DNA from: S5-A14a sp022766365
GTDB lineage: Bacteria; Bacillota; Clostridia; Peptostreptococcales; Anaerovoracaceae
Strand: one strand, 5' to 3'
DNA: 64,000 bases
Assembly (NCBI GenBank): GCA_050313295.1
Contig: JBNPLD010000002.1
Part shown: piece by piece, positions 53,360 through 62,527 of the stretch
Numbering within the stretch: the stretch's first letter is position 1
Layout: each line of letters opens with the position of its first letter
Notes under the pieces: generated by a model
What the model was told of the DNA's origin: nothing
The model's input: the letters and a program-made list of their open reading frames with translations, nothing else
Database searches by the model: none
Translations under genes and position numbers: made by a program

Positions 53360-53448
53360 GCTCTCTCAATGCTTAAGGAGGGTAATCCCAGTAGTCTTGT
53401 TTTGATAGCCTCCCAAGTCGGCTCTCTCAATTCTTAGGGAGGGTAATC
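53360..53448 (+). repeat. Pair of 28-bp direct repeats, each an imperfect hairpin
   Basis: 53360-53387 and 53421-53448 match at 26 of 28 positions. Each begins GCTCTCTCAAT and ends GGAGGGTAATC, so CTCTCTC can pair with GGGAGGG around an 8-base loop. They lie in the gap between two converging genes. They resemble scraps of palindromic MITE or REP-type elements. The rest of 53304-53755 holds no gene. Confidence 0.6.
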
Positions 53449-53673
53449 GCCATAAATCGTCATAAGATGTAACTTGTTTTTTATGCATAAGTTAAGATTT
53501 TACCCTCTGTTTTGAGAAATATCGGCGAAGGATAGGATTAGATTCAGTCGAATATATGATAGGATTGACAATGACCTTATCGGTTCCAAGTATTACCTGA
53601 TGTGTCTGTTTGAAGTATAAAGTTGAAGGCTGGTCATACCTTTCAGCCTTAATGATACAATCAACATAAAAGG

Positions 53674-53716
53674 GAAAATCCCCATTGGTTCAGTATTGCT
53701 GAGAATGGGGATTTTC
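53674..53716 (-). terminator. Terminator of putP, strong stem
   Basis: GAAAATCCCCATT (53674-53686) pairs perfectly over 13 bp with AATGGGGATTTTC (53704-53716). Read on the minus strand it is followed by a T-rich run, so it ends putP; it may also work on the plus strand. Confidence 0.75.
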
Positions 53717-53755
53717 AATATATCAAATATATAATGTTTATCAATACAATATCTA

Positions 53756-55294
53756 TCAGATGTGAATGTTTATTACATAATTATCAAATTCTGCCTGTAT
53801 TTCTTTTGAAGGTTTCTCAGTCAAAAGAGATACAATCACGATAGTTCCCAATGCAAGTGTGAAAGCCGGGAGAAGTTCATATATATCCCAGGCACCGCCC
53901 AGTGGTCTGACAATATACTTCCAAAGGAAAATGGTCACGGCACCAACCAGCATTCCCGCTAAGACGCCTGTTTTGTTGCTGCGACGCCAAAACAGTGAGC
54001 ATAAAACTACAGGAGCGAATGTGGCTCCAAAACCTGCCCATGCGAAAGAAACGATCTCAAATACTGAACTATTGGGATTTGAAGCGATAAACACTCCGAT
54101 AACGGATATGAAAACCACAGTTAATCGGCTGATTATCATAGCCTTTCTATCGTCCATTTTTAGACCGAAAAAATCGTGGAAAATGTTATGACTTACACTT
54201 GATGAAGCTGCCAAAAGCTGAGAGTCTGCGGTGGACATAGTGGCTGCAAGGATTCCTGCTAAAATCAGTCCGGCAAGGAGGGCGGGGATAACACCGTGTC
54301 CGCTCAGAAGCCTTGAGATAGCAATAATTATAGTTTCAGATTTGCTCCCCTCCAGATAAGGAACTTCACCGGCAGATGTCATGGCATTGCCGACAATACC
54401 AATGAATATTGCAACCCCAAGGGAAATAACTACCCATATTGTCGCAATTCTTCTTGATAAGGTGAGTTTGGCCTTATCTTCTATAGCCATGAAACGAAGT
54501 AAAATGTGTGGCATGCCGAAGTATCCCAACCCCCATGCAATGGTGCTGACAGTAGAAAGAATACTGTAATTTCCGGTTCCTCCGGTTTCAGGAACATGGG
54601 TGTGAGAAAGGCTGAGGTAGCCGGCCAAATTCTCAGCGTTGCTCATTACTGCTTCAATTCCTCCCGCTTTGGTTATACCGAAGGTCAGGATTACAACCAT
54701 GGAAACAGACATGATTATACTTTGTATGAGATCCGTAGTGGAAGCTGCGAGAAAACCGCCTAAAGCTGTGTAGCCTACAATTACCGCTGCGCTTATAACC
54801 ATGGCGGTGAAGTAGTCTACACCAAACAGGGAACTGAAAAGCTTGCCGCATGCCGCAAATCCGGAGGCAGTATATGGGATAAAGAAAATTATGATTATAA
54901 TTGCTGACACAAGGTTGATGATATTCTTCTTGTCATGGTATCTTTTGCTAAAGAAATCAGGTATTGTAATGGCATCTAAGTGATGAGAGTAAGTTCTTAT
55001 TCTTTTGGCTACCACAAGCCAATTTACATAGGTACCTATAGCAAGTCCTATCCCGGTCCATGCAGCATTTGCGACACCTGTTAAATAGGCAACCCCGGGG
55101 AGACCCATAAGAAGCCAACTGCTCATATCGGAAGCTTCGGCACTCATTGCGGTGACAAAAGGACCTAGAGTTCTGCCTCCCAGGTAGAAATCTGCGGTGG
55201 TTTCGTTTTTTTTGCTGTAATATATCCCTACATAGAGCATGGCAGCAAGGTATAGGCCGATGGATAACATCATGTAAATTTGGCTGGTAGTCAT
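53756..55294 (-). CDS. putP: Sodium/proline symporter PutP
   Basis: 512 residues, SSS family with about 13 membrane helices. Motifs: FYLGGRTLGPFVTAMSAEAS, DMSSWLLMGLPGVAYLTG (sodium/proline sites in helices 1-2), TALGGFLAASTTDLIQ and AATMSTADSQLLAASSSVSH. Imports proline with Na+, useful for osmoprotection or Stickland fermentation. ACGGAG ribosome site. Single gene, minus strand. Confidence 0.93.
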   Translation of the reverse strand: MTTSQIYMMLSIGLYLAAMLYVGIYYSKKNETTADFYLGGRTLGPFVTAMSAEASDMSSWLLMGLPGVAYLTGVANAAWTGIGLAIGTYVNWLVVAKRIRTYSHHLDAITIPDFFSKRYHDKKNIINLVSAIIIIIFFIPYTASGFAACGKLFSSLFGVDYFTAMVISAAVIVGYTALGGFLAASTTDLIQSIIMSVSMVVILTFGITKAGGIEAVMSNAENLAGYLSLSHTHVPETGGTGNYSILSTVSTIAWGLGYFGMPHILLRFMAIEDKAKLTLSRRIATIWVVISLGVAIFIGIVGNAMTSAGEVPYLEGSKSETIIIAISRLLSGHGVIPALLAGLILAGILAATMSTADSQLLAASSSVSHNIFHDFFGLKMDDRKAMIISRLTVVFISVIGVFIASNPNSSVFEIVSFAWAGFGATFAPVVLCSLFWRRSNKTGVLAGMLVGAVTIFLWKYIVRPLGGAWDIYELLPAFTLALGTIVIVSLLTEKPSKEIQAEFDNYVINIHI

Positions 55295-55359
55295 AAAATA
55301 TCTCCGTTCTATAATATCTTTCTGTACGTTTTCGACAGTATTAACTTTAATGCATGGCT

Positions 55360-55368
55360 ATTATAACA
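55360..55368 (-). promoter_or_regulatory. Extended -10 promoter of putP
   Basis: Read on the minus strand: TGTTATAAT, an extended -10, about 70 bp before the ATG. No clear -35. Confidence 0.5.
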
Positions 55369-55466
55369 CAATAAAAAATAGACTGAAATACAGAATTAAG
55401 TATAAACTATAATTGTAATAAAATTAAAAAATATTTAAAATAATGGCTTAATACTTGAAGTATACT

Positions 55467-55484
55467 TATAGACTATAGTCTATA
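55467..55484. promoter_or_regulatory. Perfect 18-bp palindrome between divergent genes
   Basis: TATAGACTATAGTCTATA is an exact inverted repeat; a 10-bp palindrome AAGTATACTT overlaps its left edge by one base (55458-55467). It lies between putP and a methyltransferase gene and looks like an operator. The regulator is unknown. The rest of the 55295-55669 gap is very AT-rich without a gene. Confidence 0.45.
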
Positions 55485-55629
55485 TATAAAATAAAATTAT
55501 AAAAAGACGAAAAAATTCTTAAAAAGCGGCGGATTATTTTGTAATAATTGCTTTAAAAAGCAGGTGTAATTACAAATCTGCATGATGATAGAAAAAATTG
55601 CCGATATGATAGCGGAAGCTAACGGATGG

Positions 55630-55638
55630 TGATATAAT
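55630..55638 (+). promoter_or_regulatory. Extended -10 promoter of the methyltransferase gene
   Basis: TGATATAAT at 55630-55638 matches the extended -10 consensus, 32 bp before the ATG. No clear -35 is seen. Confidence 0.55.
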
Positions 55639-55669
55639 AAGGAAAAATATAATTAGCGGGAGGGCTTTC

Positions 55670-56302
55670 ATGAAATTGATAAATGATTTTTTGAACCAAT
55701 TACGCAGACCGGAGGGGAGACTTGGAACATTTGCCGTTCGATCCATGAACGTAGGTCATAGGGGCTTGACAATTAAGGCGTTGAAAATTTTAGAAGAAGA
55801 AATTAGTATAAATCCTGAGACTGCAGCGGATTTTGGTTGTGGAGGGGGGAAAGCAATTGAGAGTATTCTCAGAAATTTCCCTAAGTGTCATGTTTATGGA
55901 TACGACTATTCCACGACAAGTGTTGAGCAGGCAAGGAAGCTGAATTCAGAAGCTATAAAGAAGGGCAGATGTGAGATAATCGAAAGCAGCGTAGATAATG
56001 TGAATTTAAAAGCCGGTTCACTCGATCTAGCCACTGCATTTGAGACAGTTTATTTTTGGCCGGGTCTTGAGAAGTGTTTCTCAAAGATAGCAGAAGGACT
56101 GAGAGAAGGGGGTTGTTTTCTGATTGCTAATGAATTGGTTGAGAGGAATGAAACTGCAAGGAGATACGAGAATATCATCAAGGGGCTGACGGTTTACAGT
56201 GAAGGGGAGATTGAAGCTGCTCTGTATCGAGCAGGTTTTTCTAACGTGAAGTCTTTTCGAAAGGAAGGACAGGTTTTCGGTATCTTTATCGCTTATAAAT
56301 AG
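55670..56302 (+). CDS. SAM-dependent class I methyltransferase
   Basis: 210 residues. Motif I ADFGCGGGKAIESIL (about 55-69), motif II-like YGYDYSTTSVEQARKL, and SLDLATAFETVYFWPGLE. UbiE/small-molecule methyltransferase class; substrate unknown. GGGAGGG ribosome site. Single gene followed by a terminator. Confidence 0.85.
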   Translation: MKLINDFLNQLRRPEGRLGTFAVRSMNVGHRGLTIKALKILEEEISINPETAADFGCGGGKAIESILRNFPKCHVYGYDYSTTSVEQARKLNSEAIKKGRCEIIESSVDNVNLKAGSLDLATAFETVYFWPGLEKCFSKIAEGLREGGCFLIANELVERNETARRYENIIKGLTVYSEGEIEAALYRAGFSNVKSFRKEGQVFGIFIAYK

Positions 56303-56364
56303 CAATAACCCTTTATCGGAACCGATAAAATATTAAATCGTACAAAATATCAGCTTTTAATCGG

Positions 56365-56404
56365 GAGGACTTTTTGTGTTGCTGTGTGGAAGTTCTCTTT
56401 TTTT
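56365..56404 (+). terminator. Terminator of the methyltransferase gene
   Basis: GAGGACTT (56365-56372) pairs with AAGTTCTC (56390-56397, one G-U pair), 17-nt loop, followed by seven T. Confidence 0.7.
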
Positions 56405-57060
56405 GACGATCGAAATTGTCAGAATAAGTGCAACATAGTTGAATAATAAACTTCATAATGGTATTCTAAATACGAGTTGTTTTCTCGACTGTTTGTTCAT
56501 TTCATATACTGCACTTTGTATACACTCTTGTGTTATATCATCAAGGTCAGAAATTTTGTGGAAATATTCTCTAAGAAGTATGTTTGCGCTTTTGTGTATT
56601 CCTCTTTACCTTGGGTGATACGGCAATGGAAAATAGCGCTTTGCTAGGTTCAATTTTAATAGAATTTCTGCGTTTTTAGAACATTTTCCCATATCCGATG
56701 TTATTGTTTTAAAAGGTTGTTTGAAAATTCAACCACGGCTTGGTCAATTAAAGGTGAATTTTTAAATTTTTGCATAGCAGATATCTGCTTTTTCTGACGG
56801 TTAATGTGACTAAGTACACCTTGTCGGTTTGCCACATCACCGTATCAGCTTAAAAATCACCAAGTCGTTTTCGAATATTTGCAGGTTTTTATCTATAGAT
56901 AATTAAATTATTAATTAGAATCTTACCACGCTTCTCTTCATAATTCTTTTCGATTACAACTTTTCTTATGATGTGTAACTTGTGAATGGCACTGGATGTA
57001 TTTGCAAACACTGTTTTAAGAAAGGTATAAATTGTTTTTTTAGTTACACTAAGGTTACAA
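56405..57060 (-). pseudogene. Decayed IS30-family transposase
   Basis: Minus-strand reading gives recognisable IS30 pieces in the right order: KTVFANTSSAIHKLHIIRKV, IRKRLGDF-stop-ADTV, WQTDKVYLVTLTVRKSRYLL, KTITSDMGKMF and LREYFHKISDLDDITQECIQ, with AVYEMNKQSRKQLVFRIP at the end. In-frame stops and frameshifts break it. DDE residues are partly kept (D of ADTV, D of SDMGK). No terminal inverted repeats were found. It lies just before the restriction-modification genes. Confidence 0.75.
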
Positions 57061-57401
57061 ATTCAAACTATAAAAAATATTAATCTTCCAAAAGATTCAG
57101 ACTATTTTTAAGGTTATTGATTAAAAAGACTGAGACGAAACCATATTTAGAAGAGTTAGGTTATGTGTTATAATGATGTAGCATAACCGTACAAAGCAAA
57201 ACGTTCTGGACGGTGCAAGATAGGGGAGGTTGCGATAAATTATGGGAAATTTTAATCAATGAAAAGAAGAATAAATTATGCTTGAGAAACTATAAGGACA
57301 ACATATCGAACTATTACAAAATAGGGGGAATTTTTTGAATATTTTCACTGTGATATTGGAGATATTATTGAGTATATATAAAAGAATGAAGAGGACACTA
57401 A
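57061..57401. other. AT-rich leader before the restriction-modification genes
   Basis: No protein-sized gene. A 40-codon frame starting with TTG (57335-57457, behind AGGGGGAA) overlaps the start of the first methylase gene and might be a leader peptide; it has no recognised sequence. A GGGGAGG followed by a six-codon frame lies near 57223-57262. Confidence 0.3.
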
Positions 57402-58424
57402 ATGAGATTTATTGGCGGGAAAACATTAATTACACCCTATATATTACAGTTTATTAAAGAAAAAACAACGGATGTGGAAAGTATATCAGATGTATTTGCC
57501 GGCTCAGGAGCAGTTTCCCGTGAGTTTAAACATTTTGGGTATGACGTAATATCTAATGATTTGATGTATTTTTCATATGTCTTACTAAGAGGAACAATTG
57601 GAATAAATTCTGAATTAGTCTTTAAATATCTTGATGTATCAAATCCAATTGAATACTTAAATCATCTTGATTTAGAAAATCTAAATATTGATATATCGGA
57701 TTGTTTTATATATAAAAATTATAGCCCTAAATGCGGAAGAATGTATTTTACAGAAAAAAATGCCTTGAAAATTGACCTTGCAAGAATTCAGATAGAGAAT
57801 TGGTATAGAGATTCTATTATTAATGAAGATGAATATTTTTATCTGCTCATGTGTTTGATAGAAGCAGTACCTTATATAAGTAATATAACAGGGGTATATG
57901 GAGCATATTTAAAATATTGGGATAACAGAGCGTTAAACGATTTGATTATTAAAGAAATTGAATTACCCAGTAATAATGCGACAGGGAAAGCCTATAACAC
58001 AAATTCTAATGTATTGATAGACAAAATAGAAACGGATCTAGCATATTTTGATCCCCCTTATAATCAAAGGCAATATTTGCCAAACTATCATGTCTTAGAA
58101 ACTATAGCAAAGTACGATAATCCCGAAATAAGGGGATTAACCGGACTAAGAGATTATTCAGAACAAAAAAGTGATTATTGTAGAAAGGATTCAGCATTTA
58201 ATGCTTTTGAAGGTTTAATTAGTAAGACCAAATCCAGATATATTGTTCTTAGTTACAACACTGAGGGAATTTTATCTCATGATGAAATTATTAGTATTTT
58301 GGGGAAATATGGGAAAAAAGACACTTTGGATTTTAAGTATATAGATTATAGACGTTATAAGAACGCACAGACAAATCAGAATAAGAATTTGAAAGAGGTA
58401 TTGTATTTTGTAGAAAAGGAGTGA
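57402..58424 (+). CDS. FokI-type adenine methyltransferase M1
   Basis: 340 residues, N6-adenine methyltransferase of the D12/Dam alpha class. Motif I DVFAGSGAVSREF (about 29-41) and motif IV FDPPYNQRQY (about 214-223). The opening MRFIGGKTLITPYI, the NYSPKCGRMYFTEKNA segment and the EAVPYISNITGVYGAYLKYW block fit the N-terminal half of M.FokI. It would modify one strand of an asymmetric site. GAGG seven bases before the ATG. Very AT-rich compared with the flanking genes. Confidence 0.9.
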   Translation: MRFIGGKTLITPYILQFIKEKTTDVESISDVFAGSGAVSREFKHFGYDVISNDLMYFSYVLLRGTIGINSELVFKYLDVSNPIEYLNHLDLENLNIDISDCFIYKNYSPKCGRMYFTEKNALKIDLARIQIENWYRDSIINEDEYFYLLMCLIEAVPYISNITGVYGAYLKYWDNRALNDLIIKEIELPSNNATGKAYNTNSNVLIDKIETDLAYFDPPYNQRQYLPNYHVLETIAKYDNPEIRGLTGLRDYSEQKSDYCRKDSAFNAFEGLISKTKSRYIVLSYNTEGILSHDEIISILGKYGKKDTLDFKYIDYRRYKNAQTNQNKNLKEVLYFVEKE

Positions 58425-58426
58425 AT

Positions 58427-59275
58427 ATGACAGAAGAATATGTAAAATCCCCATTTAATTATATTGGAAATAAACATAGACTATTGGCTCAAATATTACC
58501 CTTATTTCCTCAAAATATAGATACATTCTATGATGTTTTTTGTGGAGGTTTAGACGTTTCAGTAAATGTCACGGCTGATAAAAAAATAGCTAATGATATA
58601 AACTATTTTCTGATAGAAATTCTTGAAATGTTTAAGAATACAGACAGTGAAGAACTTCTACAAAGCATTGATGATGTAATAAATAGATTTAATTTGGCTA
58701 AAGATAACCGAAAATCATATTACGCTTTTAGAGAATACTATAATAAAAATAAAGACCCTCTTTTGTTGTATGTTTTAATGTGTTACTCATTTAATTATCA
58801 ATTTAGATTTAATTCTAGACATGATTACAATAATTCGGCGGGAACAAATAGAAGTAGTTTTAATAAAAAAATGAAAGACAGGCTTGAATCATTTAGTGAT
58901 AAGCTTGATAATATAGACTTTAAAAATTTAAATTTTAAAAATTTAAATTTTTCGCAAATAACGACTTCGGATTTTGTGTATTGTGATCCACCATATAGAA
59001 GTTCTGTAGGTTCGTATAATGATGGCAAAAGAGGATTTGAAGGTTGGACGGTTGAAGATGATTTAGCATTGTTTGAAATATTAGATGAGTTAAATGATAA
59101 ACAAATTAAGTTTGCATTATCAAATGTTTTTTTTAATAACGGATTGGTGAATAAAGAGCTAAAGCAATGGAGTGCGAATTATAAAGTTAAGTTATTAAAA
59201 GTCAACTATTCAAATAGCAACTATCAGCGTGATAGAACAGGCGAAACGCAAGAAGTCCTAATCACGAATTATTAG
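58427..59275 (+). CDS. FokI-type adenine methyltransferase M2
   Basis: 282 residues, same class as M1 but a different subgroup. VKSPFNYIGNKHRLLAQILP opening, motif I DVFCGGLDVSVNV and motif IV VYCDPPYRSSVGSY. Corresponds to the C-terminal half of M.FokI and would methylate the other strand. ATG at 58427 is 2 bp after the M1 stop with AAAGGAG at good distance; the GTG at 58421 is inside that site. Confidence 0.9.
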   Translation: MTEEYVKSPFNYIGNKHRLLAQILPLFPQNIDTFYDVFCGGLDVSVNVTADKKIANDINYFLIEILEMFKNTDSEELLQSIDDVINRFNLAKDNRKSYYAFREYYNKNKDPLLLYVLMCYSFNYQFRFNSRHDYNNSAGTNRSSFNKKMKDRLESFSDKLDNIDFKNLNFKNLNFSQITTSDFVYCDPPYRSSVGSYNDGKRGFEGWTVEDDLALFEILDELNDKQIKFALSNVFFNNGLVNKELKQWSANYKVKLLKVNYSNSNYQRDRTGETQEVLITNY

Positions 59276-59283
59276 GAGAACGT

Positions 59284-60996
59284 ATGGCAGAGAGAACTTT
59301 AGGTTGGATACAAAATCCATCAAGTTTTGAAAATCTAAAAAATGTTGTATCTGTATTTGACAAAAATACAGAATTATATAAAGAAATTCTAAATACTAAA
59401 CTTCCTAAGTTAGTAGAAGATTTAGATTTAAGAATGAAATTAATATCTGAAATGAAAAAAGAACCTTTGGAAATGGATTATGTTTTACTAAAAGGGCATG
59501 GTATAAAATCCGGACAGAACAGATCGGATGCTGAATGTAGCGGTATTGTTCAAGCTGCAATTACAACACAAGGTGGAAGGACATATACAGATGATTGGAC
59601 TGCCGATGGTTTTCTGAGATGGGGTATATCTATAGGCTTATTAGATTATGATACAGAAAAAGATACTGTTTCTATAACGAAATTAGGCGAAGATTTTGTT
59701 CATTCTAAATCAGAAAAATCAGATAAAGAAATATTAATTTCAGCTTTTTTATCATATCCACCGGCTGTTAGAATTTTGACATTGCTGGCAAATGGTGAGC
59801 ATTTAACAAAGTTCGAAATCGGGAAACAACTGGGAGGCCTTGGAGAAGCGGGATTTACATCAATTCCTCAAGATTTATATATTCAGGCAATAGAATTAGC
59901 TTCTGAAACTGATAAAGCGACTATTCGTTCAAATACAGAGGGGTCGGCTGATAAGTATGCAAGAATGATTTCGGGCTGGCTATCAAAGGTTGGTCTGGTT
60001 CAAAGGGTTGAAAAAGAGGTTTCAGCAAAGATTGGCGATGTCGAATACAAAGTCAAGATTGGTCATTCTTTTAGAATCACATTAAAAGGAATCAAAGAAT
60101 TAAAAAGAACTAGAGGTCTATCGTCATATTCTAAAACAAATAAAATTGTTTATTGGCAAATGCTATCAACCAAAGGAAAAGATAGAGATTATATTAGAAA
60201 TAGACGTGGACATATAATCAAAGCAATCAGTAACAGAGAGAGAAATTTAGATGAAATAAAAACTTATTTGTCAGAAAATACTATTAAAGAAAGCACTACA
60301 ACAATAGCAGATGAGTTGAAAGTCATTGAAGCTATGGGGTTATCCGTTAAGCATAGTAGGAAGGGGTATCTGATAGATGACAATGTAATAAAACTAGAAA
60401 TACCAAGAACTAAAATTTCAAAAACTAATGTATTAGAATTAAAAGATAAAGTAAGGAATAGGTTGAAATATGTTGACCACAGATATTTATCACTAATTGA
60501 TTTGGCTTATGATGGAACTGCGAATAGAGATTTTGAAATTCAAACAATTGACCTCTTAATCAATGAATTGAAATTTAAAGGTGTTCGATTAGGTGGAAGT
60601 AGGAAGCCGGATGGAATTATATCATATGGTATTAATGGTGTAATTATAGATAATAAAGCGTATTCTACAGGATACAATTTACCAATCAATCAAGCAGATG
60701 AAATGATTAGATATATTGAAGAGAATCAAACTAGAAATGAAAAGATAAATTCGAACAAATGGTGGGAAAGTTTTGATTATAATGTTAAAGACTTCAGTTA
60801 TTTATTTGTATCATCATTTTTTAAAGGCAATTTTAAAAACAATTTAAAGCATATAGCAAATAGAACCGGAGTAAATGGTGGAGCTATAAGTGTGGAAAAT
60901 TTGTTATATCTTGCGGAGGAATTAAAGGCGAAAAGATTATCTTATGGTGATTCATTTAATATGTATGATAATGATGAAATATACATTGCCTTTTAG
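59284..60996 (+). CDS. FokI-like type IIS restriction endonuclease
   Basis: 570 residues against 579-583 for FokI, similar along the whole length. The recognition half has TLGWIQNPSSFENLKNVV, WTADGFLRWGISIGLLDYD, SYPPAVRILTLLANGEHLTK, GEAGFTSIPQDLY and SADKYARMISGWLSKVGLV. The C-terminal nuclease half has the PD-D-x-K site: PD443, D456-N-K458 in SRKPDG...IIDNKAYSTGYNLP, then QADEMIRYIEENQTRN. FokI cuts outside GGATG; this enzyme probably has the same or a near site, not provable here. It follows M2 by 8 bp. All catalytic residues are intact. Confidence 0.95.
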   Translation: MAERTLGWIQNPSSFENLKNVVSVFDKNTELYKEILNTKLPKLVEDLDLRMKLISEMKKEPLEMDYVLLKGHGIKSGQNRSDAECSGIVQAAITTQGGRTYTDDWTADGFLRWGISIGLLDYDTEKDTVSITKLGEDFVHSKSEKSDKEILISAFLSYPPAVRILTLLANGEHLTKFEIGKQLGGLGEAGFTSIPQDLYIQAIELASETDKATIRSNTEGSADKYARMISGWLSKVGLVQRVEKEVSAKIGDVEYKVKIGHSFRITLKGIKELKRTRGLSSYSKTNKIVYWQMLSTKGKDRDYIRNRRGHIIKAISNRERNLDEIKTYLSENTIKESTTTIADELKVIEAMGLSVKHSRKGYLIDDNVIKLEIPRTKISKTNVLELKDKVRNRLKYVDHRYLSLIDLAYDGTANRDFEIQTIDLLINELKFKGVRLGGSRKPDGIISYGINGVIIDNKAYSTGYNLPINQADEMIRYIEENQTRNEKINSNKWWESFDYNVKDFSYLFVSSFFKGNFKNNLKHIANRTGVNGGAISVENLLYLAEELKAKRLSYGDSFNMYDNDEIYIAF

Positions 60997-61155
60997 CTGT
61001 TAGTAGAGTTAAAATTATAAACTGTATTGAGAAGGTTAATATCGCAGCGCTATGTCGTTAACTTAAAAGACATAAGTAAAGAGCAGACTTGCGGGAATTA
61101 TTATATGGACGTTACATATCGTAATGATTATTACATTGAATAAACAGGAGATCAT

Positions 61156-62460
61156 ATGATAGCAGAAAAGAAAAAACAGATGAAAAAAGTGACTAAAGAG
61201 ACAGACAAAGAAGTGAATTCGGAATCCGAAAAGAAGAAAAGGGAAGATGAGGATATCGAAGAAGAGAGTAATGAAAAAGAAGATCCGGAAAGGGAATCCC
61301 ATGAAGCAGGAGGAGATTCACAGGAATCAAAACCTGAGTATGAGCGTCCTGTGGTAGAGGGAATTTTGGATCTTGCAGAAGGAGGATTCGGATTTCTTAG
61401 ATTTAACAATTTCCTCACAAGCGATAAAGACGTGTATGTATCTCCGACGCAGATAAGGCGATTCAATCTTAAGACTGGAGACCAGATAAAGGGAATTTCA
61501 AGACACCCTAATCAGGGTGAGCGCTTCGGGGCGCTTCTATATGTGCAGGAGGTTAATGGGGATCCTCCAACAGCAGCGAAGAACAGGCCTCAGTTTGAGG
61601 ATTTAACTCCTATTTTCCCAAATGAAAGGCTCACACTTGAGAACGGCACGACAGAACTTGCCACCAGACTGATAGACTTAATCGCCCCTATAGGGAAGGG
61701 ACAGAGGGGTATGATTGCCGCACCGCCAAAGGCAGGTAAAACCACATTGCTCAAACAAATGGCACAGGCCATAGAGAGGAACTATCCGGAGGTGGAAGTA
61801 ATCGTACTTTTGATTGGTGAAAGACCTGAAGAAGTAACTGATATGAAGAGATCTCTAAAAGGGGGAGAGGTAATTTATTCAACTTTTGATGAGCTTCCCG
61901 CTCACCACGTGAAAGTTGCCACTATGGTATTAGAAAGAGCTAAACGCCTTGTGGAACACGGGAGAGATGTTGTTGTTTTGCTTGATAGTATCACGAGGCT
62001 TACAAGAGCTAATAACCTGGTAATTCCAAGCTCCGGAAGAACACTGTCCGGAGGTCTTGACCCGGCTTCTTTCCATTTTCCGAAGAGATTTTTCGGAGCG
62101 GCAAGAAACATGGAAGAGGGTGGCAGTCTGACTATTTTGGCTACGGCCCTTGTGGAAACCGGCAGCAGGATGGACGACATGATTTTTGAGGAGTTTAAGG
62201 GAACGGGGAATATGGAGCTTAGACTGGACAGAAAACTGCAGGAGAAGAGAATTTTCCCTGCGATAGATTTGAATCAGTCAGGCACCAGGCGTGAAGACCT
62301 GCTCATGACCGGAGACGAACTTGAGGCGGTTTGGATTATGAGAAAGGCAATGAATGCCTCCGGAACTAAGGATGTTACAGAATCAATAATAGACAGTCTT
62401 GCTCATACCAAAGATAATGCCGGCTTTGTCAAAGCAGTCAAGATGATTTTTGAACAGTGA
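61156..62460 (+). CDS. rho: Transcription termination factor Rho
   Basis: 434 residues, hexameric RNA helicase. The first about 65 residues are a charged Lys/Glu-rich stretch in place of the usual helical Rho-N subdomain. Then the cold-shock-like RNA-binding domain (VEGILDLAEGGFGFLRFNNF, DVYVSPTQIRRFNLKTGD), Walker A APPKAGKTTLLKQ, LLDSITRLTRANN (Walker B area) and Q/R loops (RTLSGGLDPAS). AGGAGAT ribosome site. The 61000-61150 gap has a small hairpin only. Confidence 0.96.
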   Translation: MIAEKKKQMKKVTKETDKEVNSESEKKKREDEDIEEESNEKEDPERESHEAGGDSQESKPEYERPVVEGILDLAEGGFGFLRFNNFLTSDKDVYVSPTQIRRFNLKTGDQIKGISRHPNQGERFGALLYVQEVNGDPPTAAKNRPQFEDLTPIFPNERLTLENGTTELATRLIDLIAPIGKGQRGMIAAPPKAGKTTLLKQMAQAIERNYPEVEVIVLLIGERPEEVTDMKRSLKGGEVIYSTFDELPAHHVKVATMVLERAKRLVEHGRDVVVLLDSITRLTRANNLVIPSSGRTLSGGLDPASFHFPKRFFGAARNMEEGGSLTILATALVETGSRMDDMIFEEFKGTGNMELRLDRKLQEKRIFPAIDLNQSGTRREDLLMTGDELEAVWIMRKAMNASGTKDVTESIIDSLAHTKDNAGFVKAVKMIFEQ

Positions 62461-62527
62461 TTTTGCTATGGACGATTTCAGAGAAAGATATCAGATAATA
62501 GGAAGAAAGTAAGCGGAATATAAGATA

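Noticed and set aside
57335..57457. 40-codon TTG frame overlapping the first methylase start, as a controller protein
   Set aside because: No helix-turn-helix pattern and a TTG start in very AT-rich DNA; mentioned only in the gap description.
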